From Desulfurococcales archaeon (GTDB lineage Archaea; Thermoproteota; Thermoprotei_A; Sulfolobales; NBVN01): a DNA stretch of 51,428 nt. The translations under genes were made by a program, and so were the position numbers. Positions 43,343-51,428 of the stretch are shown here, piece by piece; positions within the stretch are counted from its first letter, which is position 1; each line of letters opens with the position of its first letter. The notes beneath the pieces are model-generated. The model was given only the letters and a program-made list of their open reading frames with translations. It ran no database searches and was not told where the DNA came from. The stretch lies in the NCBI GenBank assembly GCA_015521325.1, contig WAOK01000007.1, positions 1 through 51,428 of the forward strand, read 5' to 3'.

Positions 43343-44227
43343 GTGGTGAGCGAAGTAGACATAATCAACACGTTACTAGGGTTTCTCTTCTGGTTCATAC
43401 TACTCTTTGCCATACTCTCTCCTTATCTCTCGCTTAGATCGGTGAGGGTCGCCAGACTAAGGCTGATGTCGCTGATCGAGAGGAAGTACGGCTACAGGGT
43501 CATTACAATGATTCATAGACAGGAGAAGGTAGGACTTTTTGGAATACCGATACACAGGTACATCGACATCGAGGACTCTGAGGCGGTCATCAGGGCGATA
43601 AGGACGACTCCAAAGAACAAACCAATAATGTTCGTGATCCATACACCAGGAGGACTTGTTCTGGCCGCTTCTCAGATAGCTAGGGCCTTGAAAGACCATC
43701 CAGCCAAGACAGTTGTTGTGGTACCGCACTATGCAATGTCTGGCGGCACCTTGATAGCGCTGGCTGCGGACGAGATAATTATGGACCCGCACGCTACTCT
43801 CGGCCCGCTAGATCCGCAGCTCATGGGCCCTAATGGTATATATATGCCCGCCCCCTCGGTGGTCAAGGCGGTGCAGCTCAAGGGTGTTGATAAGGTGTCT
43901 GACACCACATTAATACTCGCTGACGTCGCTGAGAAGGCCCTTAACCAGATGAAGGCGTTGGTCCGTGAGTTCCTTGAGGGAAAGGTACCTGAAGACAGAG
44001 TTGACGAGATAGTTGAAGAACTAGTCAGCGGCAAGTACACTCACGACTACCCGATAACAGTGGATACACTGAAGAAGTGGGGGATCCCTGTCAAAACAGA
44101 TGTTCCTCCGGAGATCTACGAACTTATGGAGCTCTACCCGCAGGCAAGGTCATCCAGACCAAACATAGAGTATCTCCCATACCCTATCCCGACACCTAGA
44201 GGGGACAGTGAGAGAAGGACTCGGTGA
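43343..44227 (+). CDS. Membrane-anchored SDH-family serine protease (ClpP-like fold)
   Basis: The 294-residue protein starts with a membrane helix (NTLLGFLFWFILLFAILSPYL, about 9-29) and then a ClpP/SppA-like domain of the SDH_protease type: IFVIHTPGGLVLAASQIARAL (reading IMFVIHTPGG), VVVVPHYAMSGGTLIALAADEIIMDPHATLGPLDPQL. The serine of AMSGGT is the likely nucleophile. The family is common in archaea and may degrade membrane or misfolded proteins. The GTG start 43343 follows gaggg. The tail (residues 265-294) is proline- and arginine-rich. Confidence 0.88.
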   Translation: MVSEVDIINTLLGFLFWFILLFAILSPYLSLRSVRVARLRLMSLIERKYGYRVITMIHRQEKVGLFGIPIHRYIDIEDSEAVIRAIRTTPKNKPIMFVIHTPGGLVLAASQIARALKDHPAKTVVVVPHYAMSGGTLIALAADEIIMDPHATLGPLDPQLMGPNGIYMPAPSVVKAVQLKGVDKVSDTTLILADVAEKALNQMKALVREFLEGKVPEDRVDEIVEELVSGKYTHDYPITVDTLKKWGIPVKTDVPPEIYELMELYPQARSSRPNIEYLPYPIPTPRGDSERRTR

Positions 44228-44237
44228 AAACCTCGTT

Positions 44238-45302
44238 TTAAGGCCTGAACTCTTTTTTGAGTAATTCGCTTATACTTTCCTTAAAGGGTGCCCTAGCGAC
44301 CCCAACCTCGGTTATGATGCCGCTAACGAGCTCGGGCGGAGTTATGTCGAACGCAGGGTTCATAACCGGGACGTCGGGCACGGTAATCAGTACCTTGCCG
44401 AGCACCCACCTAACCTCGTCGGGGTTTCTCTCCTCTATCACGACATCCTCAACCCTTGTCTCCGGATCTATAGTCGAGCGCGGGGCAGCGGCATAGAACT
44501 CTGCACCGTGCCTCTTAGCCAGTACGGCTATCGTGTACGTCCCTATCTTGTTTATGACGTGACCGTCCAGAAGCACCCTGTCAGCACCGACAACAACCTT
44601 GTTCACGAGTCCCTTACTCATGACGTACCCAACCATGTTATCAGTTATGAGAGTAACCGGTATACCCTCCTGCACGAGCTCCCACACAGTAAGCCTTGCT
44701 CCCTGGAGAACAGGTCTTGTCTCCGTCGCTATCACCTTGATGTTCTTTCCAGCCTCCCACGCAGCCCTGATCACTGCGAGGGCTGTCCCGTAGCCGGCTG
44801 TTGCGAGAGTGCCTGCATTGCAATGGGTCAGTATCGTGTCACCCTCCTCTATCAGCTCTGCGCCCACGCGGCCAATCGCCTTGTTCACGGCCACGTCCTC
44901 TTCGTGAATGCGGATCGCTTCATTGATAACCGCTTTTCTCAGCTCGTCGACGGACGTATACGGTCTATCGATGACCGCCCCCATCCTCTTTAGGGCCCAG
45001 AAAAGGTTCACTGCGGTCGGCCTTGTCTTCGAGAGCCTCTCAATGGCCTTTAAGAGTTCCTTCCTCAGCTCCTCAACGCTCTCGGCCCGGCTGCTGCACG
45101 CTGCCAGTGCGACGCCGTAGGCGGCAGCGACACCTATTGCTGGCGCCCCACGTATCTCCATAGTCTCTATGGCCCTAGCAACTCTTTCGTATGATGTCGT
45201 CTCTATGTACTCCTCTTCCCACGGTATCTTGAGGGTGTTGAGCCACCTGAACTTACAGCCAAGCCATTCTAGGGACTTAACCTGCTTCAATAGAGGCACC
45301 AA
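44238..45302 (-). CDS. mtnA: S-methyl-5-thioribose-1-phosphate isomerase
   Basis: The 354-residue protein carries RGAPAIGVAAAYGVALA, ILTHCNAGTLATAGYGTALAVIR, ETRPVLQGARLTVWEL, and VVGADRVLLDGHVINKIGTY. These are the MtnA signatures within the eIF2B-alpha/beta/delta superfamily, with the catalytic Cys in THCNAG and Asp in GADRV. It isomerises MTR-1-P to MTRu-1-P in methionine salvage. Ribose-1,5-bisphosphate isomerase is the nearest alternative. No other salvage genes are beside it. Confidence 0.9.
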   Translation of the reverse strand: MVPLLKQVKSLEWLGCKFRWLNTLKIPWEEEYIETTSYERVARAIETMEIRGAPAIGVAAAYGVALAACSSRAESVEELRKELLKAIERLSKTRPTAVNLFWALKRMGAVIDRPYTSVDELRKAVINEAIRIHEEDVAVNKAIGRVGAELIEEGDTILTHCNAGTLATAGYGTALAVIRAAWEAGKNIKVIATETRPVLQGARLTVWELVQEGIPVTLITDNMVGYVMSKGLVNKVVVGADRVLLDGHVINKIGTYTIAVLAKRHGAEFYAAAPRSTIDPETRVEDVVIEERNPDEVRWVLGKVLITVPDVPVMNPAFDITPPELVSGIITEVGVARAPFKESISELLKKEFRP

Positions 45303-45329
45303 AACCTACTTTCGGGAACAGGATATTAT

Positions 45330-45842
45330 ATGGGTCACAGGATGAGGGTGCTGAGAGTGCTCGAGGACGGCTCGATAGAGGTCGAGGCCTCGCCGGAGGT
45401 CGAGCGACTGGGCCTAGGTAGGCGGGTCGGGAACACAGTCCTCCTCGATGTTTCGGAGCTGGCGTACGTGGTGTATAGGGGGATAGAGGTCACACACGAG
45501 GGGCGAATGCTAACCCTGCGCGACGTCTTCAGGCACTTCAGCAGAAGCAAGTACGACTGGATAAAGTTCTCCGTACTCGTGGACCTACGGAGCAGGGGCA
45601 GGAGAGCTAGGGCAGCATACGGAGTCAACACACTCGTCTACGAGAAGGGGTCCGAGAAGTTCATGGTATTCGTTACGGAGGAGAACGCACCGATCACCGC
45701 TTCAGAACTCGATGCCTGGGCTGACATAGCTGCGAAAAAGGGCTTTGAGGCAGTGATAGCCGTGGTGGACGCCCACGGCGACGTTACCTACTATAGGGCA
45801 TGGAGAGTACATCTTGAGGACCTGGTCGAGAGAGGTGGTTAA
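45330..45842 (+). CDS. tRNA-splicing endonuclease, probable beta (structural) subunit
   Basis: The 170-residue protein fits the EndA-type C-terminal fold: YDWIKFSVLVDLRSRGRRARAAYGVNTLVYEK, then SEKFMVFVTEENAPITASELDAWADIAAKKGFEAVIAVVDAHGDVTYYRAWR. The catalytic Tyr-His-Lys set of the alpha subunit is not apparent; KFMVFV stands where HxxYLV occurs. That points to the crenarchaeal beta subunit of the (alpha-beta)2 enzyme, which can cut non-canonical introns such as that of the tRNA-Lys in this window. It is followed by hisS after 2 bases. Confidence 0.7.
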   Translation: MGHRMRVLRVLEDGSIEVEASPEVERLGLGRRVGNTVLLDVSELAYVVYRGIEVTHEGRMLTLRDVFRHFSRSKYDWIKFSVLVDLRSRGRRARAAYGVNTLVYEKGSEKFMVFVTEENAPITASELDAWADIAAKKGFEAVIAVVDAHGDVTYYRAWRVHLEDLVERGG

Positions 45843-45844
45843 TC

Positions 45845-47143
45845 ATGCCCAGAATAAGGACAGAGCCAGTGAGGGGCATGAGGGACATACTGCCCCCCAT
45901 GTCCGTTCTCTTAAGAGAGCTTAACTCGGCCTTCTCAAGGGTGGCCGAGTCCTACGGGTACACCTACGCCGTGGTGCCGACGATCGAGCTATTCGAACTG
46001 TTCGCCACCAAGTCCGGGCCCGAGATAGAGAGGAGCATGTACGTGTTCAGGGACAAGGCCGGGAGGGTGGTGGCCTTAAGGCCTGAGTTCACCGCTTCAG
46101 TCGCTAGGCTATATCTAAGGCATTTCCTCCCAGAGCCGAAGCCCGTGAAGATATACTACTACGGGCAGGTGTTTAGGTATGAGGAGCCCCAGAAGGGGCG
46201 GTACAGGGAGTTCTGGCAGGCGGGTGTCGAGCTAATAGGCGATCCCTCACTCTACGCTGACCTGGAACTCCTCATGATGATCAGGGATTACTACGGGCTC
46301 ATCGGCTTAAGCGACTACAGAGTCAGGCTGGGTAACGTGGGCACCCTCCGAACACTGATGAGGGAGTGGGGTATTCCGGAGAGCGAACAGGACTACATAA
46401 TCCACCTCATAGATAAGAAGGAGGTGGATGAAGCAGTCAAGAAGCTGAAGGGTTACGAGGCGGCGGACCCAGACATAGTATACGCCCTCGTCTCGATGAG
46501 GACTGATGATCCCGAGAAGGTAGAGGAGATGGCGAGGGATGCGGGCATAAAGGGCGAGGCCATGAAGTACGCCAAGGACCTGGCAACCCTCCTGAGAATG
46601 AGTAGAGAAGCAGGCATAAGCAGCGCGTACGCAGACCTAGGCTTCGTGAGGGGACTCGCATACTACACAGGAACTATTTTCGAGGTCGAGACCCCGCACC
46701 ACAAGTCAAGCATAGCTGGCGGCGGCAGGTACGACGGACTCATTGAACTCTACGGCGGCCCACCAACTCCCGCAACGGGCTACTCCATCGGGGTCGACAG
46801 GACCGCGGAGGCACTCCTAAACGCGGGTGCAGCAGAAGCCCTGATAAGGGGTCTGCCTAAGGTGATGCTCGTTGCGAGCGCCGAGGCCATACCCTTTATT
46901 GACCGCGTGGCCAGGATAGCTAGATCTGCCGGTGCGTCGGTCGATACGCGTTTCGCCTCCAAGAAGAAGATAGGGCAGCTGATAGGGCTGGCGTCAAGGA
47001 AGGGGTACAGGTTCGTGATAATCGTCGGCGAGAAAGAGGTCGGTGAAGGAAAAGTTACTATTAAGGACCTCGTGAAAAGGGAGCAGGTAACGGTTGACCC
47101 GGAGAAAATACCCGAGATCATTTCCTCAGGTGGTCAAGGATGA
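45845..47143 (+). CDS. hisS: Histidyl-tRNA synthetase
   Basis: The 432-residue protein has motif 1-like RGMRDILPP, motif 2 FRYEEPQKGRYREFWQAGVEL, the histidine-specific segment LGFVRGLAYYTGTIFEV, and motif 3 GYSIGVDRTAEALL after AGGGRYDGL. The C-terminal anticodon-binding domain follows (KVMLVASAEAIPFIDRVARIARSAGASVDTRFASKKKIGQLIGLAS). It charges tRNA-His. Its stop overlaps the dhs start (ATGA). Confidence 0.95.
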   Translation: MPRIRTEPVRGMRDILPPMSVLLRELNSAFSRVAESYGYTYAVVPTIELFELFATKSGPEIERSMYVFRDKAGRVVALRPEFTASVARLYLRHFLPEPKPVKIYYYGQVFRYEEPQKGRYREFWQAGVELIGDPSLYADLELLMMIRDYYGLIGLSDYRVRLGNVGTLRTLMREWGIPESEQDYIIHLIDKKEVDEAVKKLKGYEAADPDIVYALVSMRTDDPEKVEEMARDAGIKGEAMKYAKDLATLLRMSREAGISSAYADLGFVRGLAYYTGTIFEVETPHHKSSIAGGGRYDGLIELYGGPPTPATGYSIGVDRTAEALLNAGAAEALIRGLPKVMLVASAEAIPFIDRVARIARSAGASVDTRFASKKKIGQLIGLASRKGYRFVIIVGEKEVGEGKVTIKDLVKREQVTVDPEKIPEIISSGGQG

Positions 47144-48066
47144 GCGAGCCTGTGCGGGACGTGCACATAGATCCCGACAAACCTCTGTGGGAGATGGTTG
47201 AGTACCTCGGCGAGATACACGGGTTCATGGCCGGTCACCTGTATCAAGCTGCAAAGATACTTGAAGAAGGGCTTAGGGAGTCTGACCTCCGCTTCCTCTC
47301 CTTCACAGGCAACCTCATAGCTACAGGGCTTAGGGGCATCATAGCCCAACTCATTGATAGGGGGTTCTTCGACGTGATCATCACGACGTGCGGCACTGTT
47401 GATCACGACATAGCCCGCTCGCTCGGCGGTACCTACTATAAAGGGGTGTTCGCGGCTGATGATAAGGAGCTTTACGAGAAAGGGTATCATAGATTGGGCA
47501 ACGTCTTCATACCCTTCCATAGTTACGGGAAGGTGATCGAGTCTTTCACGACGTCGCTGGTCGAGGAGCTCTCCCCGATCAAGGGGGAGTGGGGTGTTAG
47601 GGAGCTCATGTACGAGGTCGGTAAGAGGCTCAGCCACGACAAGAACTCCGTCCTCGGCGCGGCGTACAGGGCAGGTGCGAGGGTGTATGTGCCGGGGATC
47701 GTTGACGGCGCGTTCGGCACGAACCTCTTCATGCAGTCGCAGTTCACGAGCTTCAAGATAAACCTGTTCAAGGACATGAAGGAACTCTCGGATCTGGTAT
47801 TCGCCTCCAAGAAGTCGGCGGCCCTCGTCATAGGCGGGGGGATAAGCAAGCATCACACGATATGGTGGAATCAATTCAAGGGTGGCCTTGACTACTCCGT
47901 CTACGTAACGACTGCGGTTGAGTGGGACGGCTCCCTAAGCGGTGCCATGACGAGGGAGGCGATCAGCTGGGGGAAGATAGGTCTCAGTGCTAAACATGTT
48001 ACGGTGTATGGTGACGCAACAATTATCCTGCCGATTCTGGCGGCTTACCTCCTGAAGAAGGTCTGA
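47140..48066 (+). CDS. dhs: Deoxyhypusine synthase
   Basis: The 308-residue protein aligns with archaeal DHS: FLSFTGNLIATGLRGIIAQLIDRGFFDVIITTCGTVDHDIAR, VYVPGIVDGAFGTNLFM, GGGISKHHTIWWNQFKGGLDYSVYVTTAVEWDGSLSGAMTREAISWGKI. The lysine of SWGKI is the active-site residue carrying the butylamine imine. It modifies aIF5A with spermidine-derived butylamine. Start overlaps hisS by 4 bases. Confidence 0.94.
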   Translation: MSEPVRDVHIDPDKPLWEMVEYLGEIHGFMAGHLYQAAKILEEGLRESDLRFLSFTGNLIATGLRGIIAQLIDRGFFDVIITTCGTVDHDIARSLGGTYYKGVFAADDKELYEKGYHRLGNVFIPFHSYGKVIESFTTSLVEELSPIKGEWGVRELMYEVGKRLSHDKNSVLGAAYRAGARVYVPGIVDGAFGTNLFMQSQFTSFKINLFKDMKELSDLVFASKKSAALVIGGGISKHHTIWWNQFKGGLDYSVYVTTAVEWDGSLSGAMTREAISWGKIGLSAKHVTVYGDATIILPILAAYLLKKV

Positions 48067-48118
48067 CGCTCCCCAACTTAATAGTTAGGAATCATATACC
48101 TGAGGAGGAGAGGGGGGT

Positions 48119-49720
48119 ATGGCCCTGAGCGCTCAGGGAAGGCCTGTGGCGGAGTTCAAGGGGATATCGCCAGCGCAGTTCTTCTACAAGAACAAGCAGT
48201 TGGCTGGTTTTCAGAACAGGGTAAGGGCCCTCTACCAAACAATAAGGGAGCTGGTCGAGAACGCCCTAGACGCCACAGACACACACATGATCCTCCCCAC
48301 CATCAAGGTCGACATCACCCCCGACGGGGAGGACGGTGTTTTCAGGATAACTGTCGAGGATAACGGAATAGGGATACCGCCTGAGCACATACCCAACGCC
48401 TTCGGTAGGGTGCTCTACAGCTCCAAATACGTCCTCAGGCAGACAAGAGGCACATTTGGCCTTGGTGTGAAGATGGCCGTGCTATATGCACAGAGCGAGA
48501 CCGGGAGCCCTGTCGAGGTGTACTCGACGCCGATAGGTAGGAAGCGGGTGTTCCACTACAAAATAAAGATCGATATCGAGAAGAACGTTCCAATAATACT
48601 GGAGGAGGGCTCGTACCCAAGCGGCGACGCCAGATGGCACGGAACCAGAGTCTCTATCAGGTTAACTGGCGACTGGGGGAGGGCTAAGAACAAGATCTAC
48701 GAGTACTTCAAGCGAACGGCAATAATCGTTCCTTACTCGGAGATAGTCTTTAGTGATCCCGAGGGCAACATTTTCTATTTTGAGCGGGCTACCACGAAGC
48801 TGCCGCGCCCTCCGAGGGTTACTAAGCCGCACCCGCACGGCGCGGACATAGAGCTAATTAACGATATGATAAAGAACACCAAGGCCAGGACGATAAAGGA
48901 CTTCCTCATAAAGGAGTTCCAGAGCATAGGTGAGGTAACCGCTAGGAAGATACTCGAGCTAGCGGGCATAAAGCCCTCGACGCCGCCGAAGTCGCTAAAG
49001 ACACACCAGATCGAGAGGCTTGTCAGGGCTTTCAGGTCGTTCAAGGGGATAAGGCCGCCGAGGGGCGATCACCTCTCCCCGATAGGCGAGGACATAATAA
49101 AGATAGGTCTTAAGGCCATACTCAAGCCCGAGTACGTCGATGCCGTGACGAGGAGGCCGGCCGTTCACGAGGGCCACGCATTCATAGTTGAGGCGGGCAT
49201 AGCCTACGGCGGCGCGATCAAGTCCTCCGACACACCCCTCCTGCTCAGGTACGCCAACAAGATACCCCTGCTCTACGACGAGACGGCTGACGTGTCCTAC
49301 AAGGTTCTGTGGAAGATCAGCACATCGAAGGACAGGCTTGACTGGTCACAGTACGAGGTCTCGTTCCCCGCCCCGATAGCGGTGCTCGTCCACATATGCA
49401 GTACGAAGATACCCTACAAGGGCGTTGGTAAGGAGTCGATAGCGGATGTCCCCGAGATCGAGAGGGAGATAGAGGCAGCCCTCAGGCACCTGCTCAGGGG
49501 GCTGAAGAGGTACCTCCTTAAGAAGAAGAAGGAGATGGAGGAGAGCTCGAGGGCCGTGGCGATAGCTAAGTACATACCCGACATAGCCCAGTCCCTCGCG
49601 TACATCACGAAGAAGGGCGACCCTGACGAGATAGCTAAGAAGCTTCTTGAGATGCTGAATCAGAGGCTGAGGAACGTAAAGATCAGGAGCATAGACGAGG
49701 TCGTTGTTAAGATAGAGTGA
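48119..49720 (+). CDS. top6B: DNA topoisomerase VI subunit B
   Basis: The 533-residue protein has the GHKL ATPase domain (IRELVENALDATDTH, VEDNGIGIPPEHIPNAFGRVLYSSKY, RGTFGLGVKMAVLYAQ), an H2TH-like segment near 250-320, and a transducer domain with the switch lysine region. It is the ATPase subunit of the A2B2 type IIB enzyme that relaxes and decatenates DNA. A gaggaggagagggg leader precedes the ATG. top6A starts 11 bases after the stop, forming an operon. Confidence 0.96.
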   Translation: MALSAQGRPVAEFKGISPAQFFYKNKQLAGFQNRVRALYQTIRELVENALDATDTHMILPTIKVDITPDGEDGVFRITVEDNGIGIPPEHIPNAFGRVLYSSKYVLRQTRGTFGLGVKMAVLYAQSETGSPVEVYSTPIGRKRVFHYKIKIDIEKNVPIILEEGSYPSGDARWHGTRVSIRLTGDWGRAKNKIYEYFKRTAIIVPYSEIVFSDPEGNIFYFERATTKLPRPPRVTKPHPHGADIELINDMIKNTKARTIKDFLIKEFQSIGEVTARKILELAGIKPSTPPKSLKTHQIERLVRAFRSFKGIRPPRGDHLSPIGEDIIKIGLKAILKPEYVDAVTRRPAVHEGHAFIVEAGIAYGGAIKSSDTPLLLRYANKIPLLYDETADVSYKVLWKISTSKDRLDWSQYEVSFPAPIAVLVHICSTKIPYKGVGKESIADVPEIEREIEAALRHLLRGLKRYLLKKKKEMEESSRAVAIAKYIPDIAQSLAYITKKGDPDEIAKKLLEMLNQRLRNVKIRSIDEVVVKIE

Positions 49721-49731
49721 GGTGGTGGGGG

Positions 49732-51428
49732 ATGTCACTGACATCAAAGAAGGATGTGAGGGCTAGGAGGAAGGCGCTTCAGGCGCTTAGGAGGAGGTTC
49801 ATGAAGATACTGCACATGATAGAGAGGGGGAAGCCTCCGGTAATAAGCATCAGGAAGAGGGTGCTCGCGAACGTTTACTACGACCCGGAGAAGGGCATAC
49901 TGAGGTTGGGCGAGAGGAAGCTCGTTAGGGAGTTCCTCGACCAGAAGGAGGCCAAGAAGTTCATGCAGACACTTCTCATGGCCAAGATAATCGCTGAGGC
50001 CCTCGAGAACGACGAGTACCCGACCATAAGGGATCTCTACTACAGGGGCAAGCACTCCATCGTCTACCGCAACCTCGTGACCGGGAGGATCGAGTACGAG
50101 AACACCTGGGACGAGCAGAGCGAGTCGGACTCAGTGATCCGGGACATAGAGGTATTCATCGACATGCTGAGGGAGGAGATGCTCATACTAAGCAAAGAGA
50201 AAGGTAAGGTAGTCGGGGACATGAGGATAAGATCCGGCGACGACGTCATAGACCTCAGCAAGATGGGCCACGGAGCATACGCGATCGAGCCAACCCCGGA
50301 CTTCATAGAGTTCCTCGACGTAGGGGCAGAATTCGTCCTAATAGTCGAGAAAGACGCCGTATTCCAGCAGCTGCACAGAGCAGGGTTCTGGAAAAAGTAC
50401 AAAGCACTCCTCATAACAAGCGCCGGCCAGCCGGACAGGGCCACGAGAAGATTCGTTAGGAGACTTAATCAAGAGCTGAAGCTCCCGGTATACATACTTA
50501 CTGACAGCATCCCCGCCGACGAGGTCGTCGTCGTTAAGGACCTGCGCACTGGTGAGGTAATGATCGGGCCTGTTGAGGAATTAATAGGGAAGTACTTCAA
50601 GAACGGCACACTTAAGGAGAGAGCTATAGCCCCTCTAGCCGTTCCGTCATGGAATCCGGTCAACGGGAGGATAGAGTGGCAACCCATAGGTTACGCGTAT
50701 AGGCACCACATCAGGGAGAAGATACTGAGACTTAGGCTTAGGGGCAGAGGTATTGTAAGGGTAACCAAGGCCCACTCTCTCTTCGTGTTCAGGAATGGGA
50801 GAATAGTTGTAGAGCCTGCACACAAGATCAAGCCAGGTGACTACGTACTCATAGCTGAAAGGCTGCCTCTCCTGTCTGGTGACGGGGGTTACCGCGTAAT
50901 AAATGTGGCAAGGACGCTCCTCAGCAACAAGGAGGTATACAGTCCCCACTTTAGGCTAGAGAGCACTCTCTGGCTCGGTTTCGAAGAAGGTATCGAGATA
51001 AGGCTGAAGGAAGCAAACGAGGAGGATCTCGAGAAAGCAAACTACGTGAGGCTCTCCCGCTCGGGGAACAGGGTACATAACAAGATAGTTGTTGACGAGG
51101 AGATTGCGTGGGTGCTCGGACTCTTCACTGCAGAGGGGAGCGCGTCGAACGGGAGGTACATAACATTCAACCTAGGGCCTCACGGGGCTGAGAAAGCTGA
51201 GAGGCTAAGGAGAATAATAAAGGAGAGATTCGGCGTCGAACCCGTGATCGATAGGAAGAGAGGAATAAGGGTAACCGTGATGTCCCGCATAATCTACATG
51301 CTCTTCAAGTCACTGGGAGTCCTAGGCAATGCAAGAACCAAGAGGGTGCCGCAGGTAATAATGAACTCCCCTAGGACGGTGATGCTCTCATATCTGAGAG
51401 GGCTTTTCGACGGCGACGGAAGCATAGA
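49732..51428 (+). CDS. top6A: DNA topoisomerase VI subunit A, interrupted by an intein; 3' end cut by window edge
   Basis: The N-extein (residues 1-258) has the winged-helix CAP domain with catalytic Tyr at 103 or 104 in IRDLYYRGKHSIVY, and the toprim Glu in EFVLIVEKDA. At LPVYILTD the usual continuation (TDADPYG or similar) is replaced by an intein that starts with Ser259. So the insertion falls within the metal-binding DxD motif. No stop codon appears before the window end. ATG 49732 follows ggtggtgggg. The mature protein must be reassembled by protein splicing. Confidence 0.93.
   Translation, partial: MSLTSKKDVRARRKALQALRRRFMKILHMIERGKPPVISIRKRVLANVYYDPEKGILRLGERKLVREFLDQKEAKKFMQTLLMAKIIAEALENDEYPTIRDLYYRGKHSIVYRNLVTGRIEYENTWDEQSESDSVIRDIEVFIDMLREEMLILSKEKGKVVGDMRIRSGDDVIDLSKMGHGAYAIEPTPDFIEFLDVGAEFVLIVEKDAVFQQLHRAGFWKKYKALLITSAGQPDRATRRFVRRLNQELKLPVYILTDSIPADEVVVVKDLRTGEVMIGPVEELIGKYFKNGTLKERAIAPLAVPSWNPVNGRIEWQPIGYAYRHHIREKILRLRLRGRGIVRVTKAHSLFVFRNGRIVVEPAHKIKPGDYVLIAERLPLLSGDGGYRVINVARTLLSNKEVYSPHFRLESTLWLGFEEGIEIRLKEANEEDLEKANYVRLSRSGNRVHNKIVVDEEIAWVLGLFTAEGSASNGRYITFNLGPHGAEKAERLRRIIKERFGVEPVIDRKRGIRVTVMSRIIYMLFKSLGVLGNARTKRVPQVIMNSPRTVMLSYLRGLFDGDGSI
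50506..51428 (+). mobile_element. Intein with LAGLIDADG homing endonuclease, 3' end cut
   Basis: Starts at Ser259 (SIPADEVVVVKDLRTGE, block A). Block B is RGIVRVTKAHSLFVFRNG with the conserved His. Endonuclease blocks C and E read LGLFTAEGS (about 462-470) and LRGLFDGDGSI (about 555-565), the two-helix LAGLIDADG pattern. At least 307 residues are inside the window; splicing blocks F and G lie beyond the edge. Residue 1 is Ser rather than Cys. Confidence 0.9.

Noticed and set aside
47134-47874. 246-aa minus-strand ORF opposite deoxyhypusine synthase
   Set aside because: It is the antisense shadow of a strongly conserved gene and its translation has no family features.

Overview
The window reads as a contiguous stretch of a hyperthermophilic crenarchaeal (Thermoproteota) chromosome, most likely Desulfurococcales. 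I infer this from a reverse gyrase, a Topo VI A/B pair, a GINS-MCM gene pair, a PolB2-type polymerase, archaeal ribosomal proteins S25e and L35Ae, pyruvate:ferredoxin oxidoreductase, aIF5A and EF-2 modification enzymes, and archaeal-style RNA genes. Genes are tightly packed, many overlap by 1-40 bases, and TTG and GTG starts are common. I see no insertion sequence, CRISPR array or rRNA. The species cannot be fixed from this sequence alone.

Layout. 1-2.6 kb: a CDC48-type AAA ATPase (3' part cut by the window edge), EF-1beta and a zinc-ribbon protein, all on minus, divergent from FEN-1. 3.7-7.3 kb: a Dph6-like ligase, a DUF4443-like regulator, ornithine carbamoyltransferase, a lysine-tailed unknown and adenosine-specific kinase. 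7.3-11.2 kb: a THUMP protein, a small unknown, MCM, a GINS subunit and a TRASH/L24e-like protein. 11.2-17.2 kb: an Lhr-type helicase, two unknowns, a methyltransferase and RqcH/NFACT. 17.2-20.6 kb: four consecutive overlapping genes, each built only of four CBS domains. 20.6-20.95 kb: the only gene-free stretch above 300 bases, holding two divergent C/D box sRNAs. 20.9-26.2 kb: reverse gyrase and a nitrilase-fold-like protein. 26.2-29.3 kb: the por gene cluster. 29.7-32.9 kb: a C/D sRNA, tRNA-Lys(CUU) with a 22-nt intron in the anticodon stem, a degenerate RecA-like protein, a small protein, PolB2 and another C/D sRNA. 32.9-35.8 kb: a DUF3467-like protein, dCTP deaminase, ThyX, AMMECR1 and Mut7-C. 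35.8-39.2 kb: L35Ae, DNA ligase, a coiled-coil protein and a family 4 UDG. 39.2-43.2 kb: a small conserved protein, S25e, an RHH regulator, TrmI, TtuA, a TtuB-like sulfur carrier, thymidylate kinase and a small winged-helix protein. 43.3-51.4 kb: an SDH-family membrane protease, MtnA, a tRNA endonuclease beta subunit, HisS, deoxyhypusine synthase, Topo VI B, and Topo VI A interrupted by an intein and cut by the window edge.

How the genes work together. Replication and repair dominate (FEN-1, MCM, GINS, ligase, UDG, Lhr, PolB2, three topoisomerase genes), together with dTTP supply (Dcd, ThyX, Tmk). A second theme is translation and RNA modification: Dph6, DHS, EF-1beta, RqcH, TrmI, TtuA/TtuB, HisS, the tRNA endonuclease subunit, a THUMP protein, and seven candidate C/D box sRNAs that would guide 2'-O-methylation.

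Most notable items: the four-gene CBS-only cassette; a divergent sRNA pair whose guides match adjacent parts of the 23S peptidyl-transferase region (matched from memory); the PolB2 operon with a RecA-like protein lacking a P-loop; the intein inside the catalytic DxD motif of Topo VI A; and the non-canonical tRNA-Lys intron with a readable bulge-helix-bulge.
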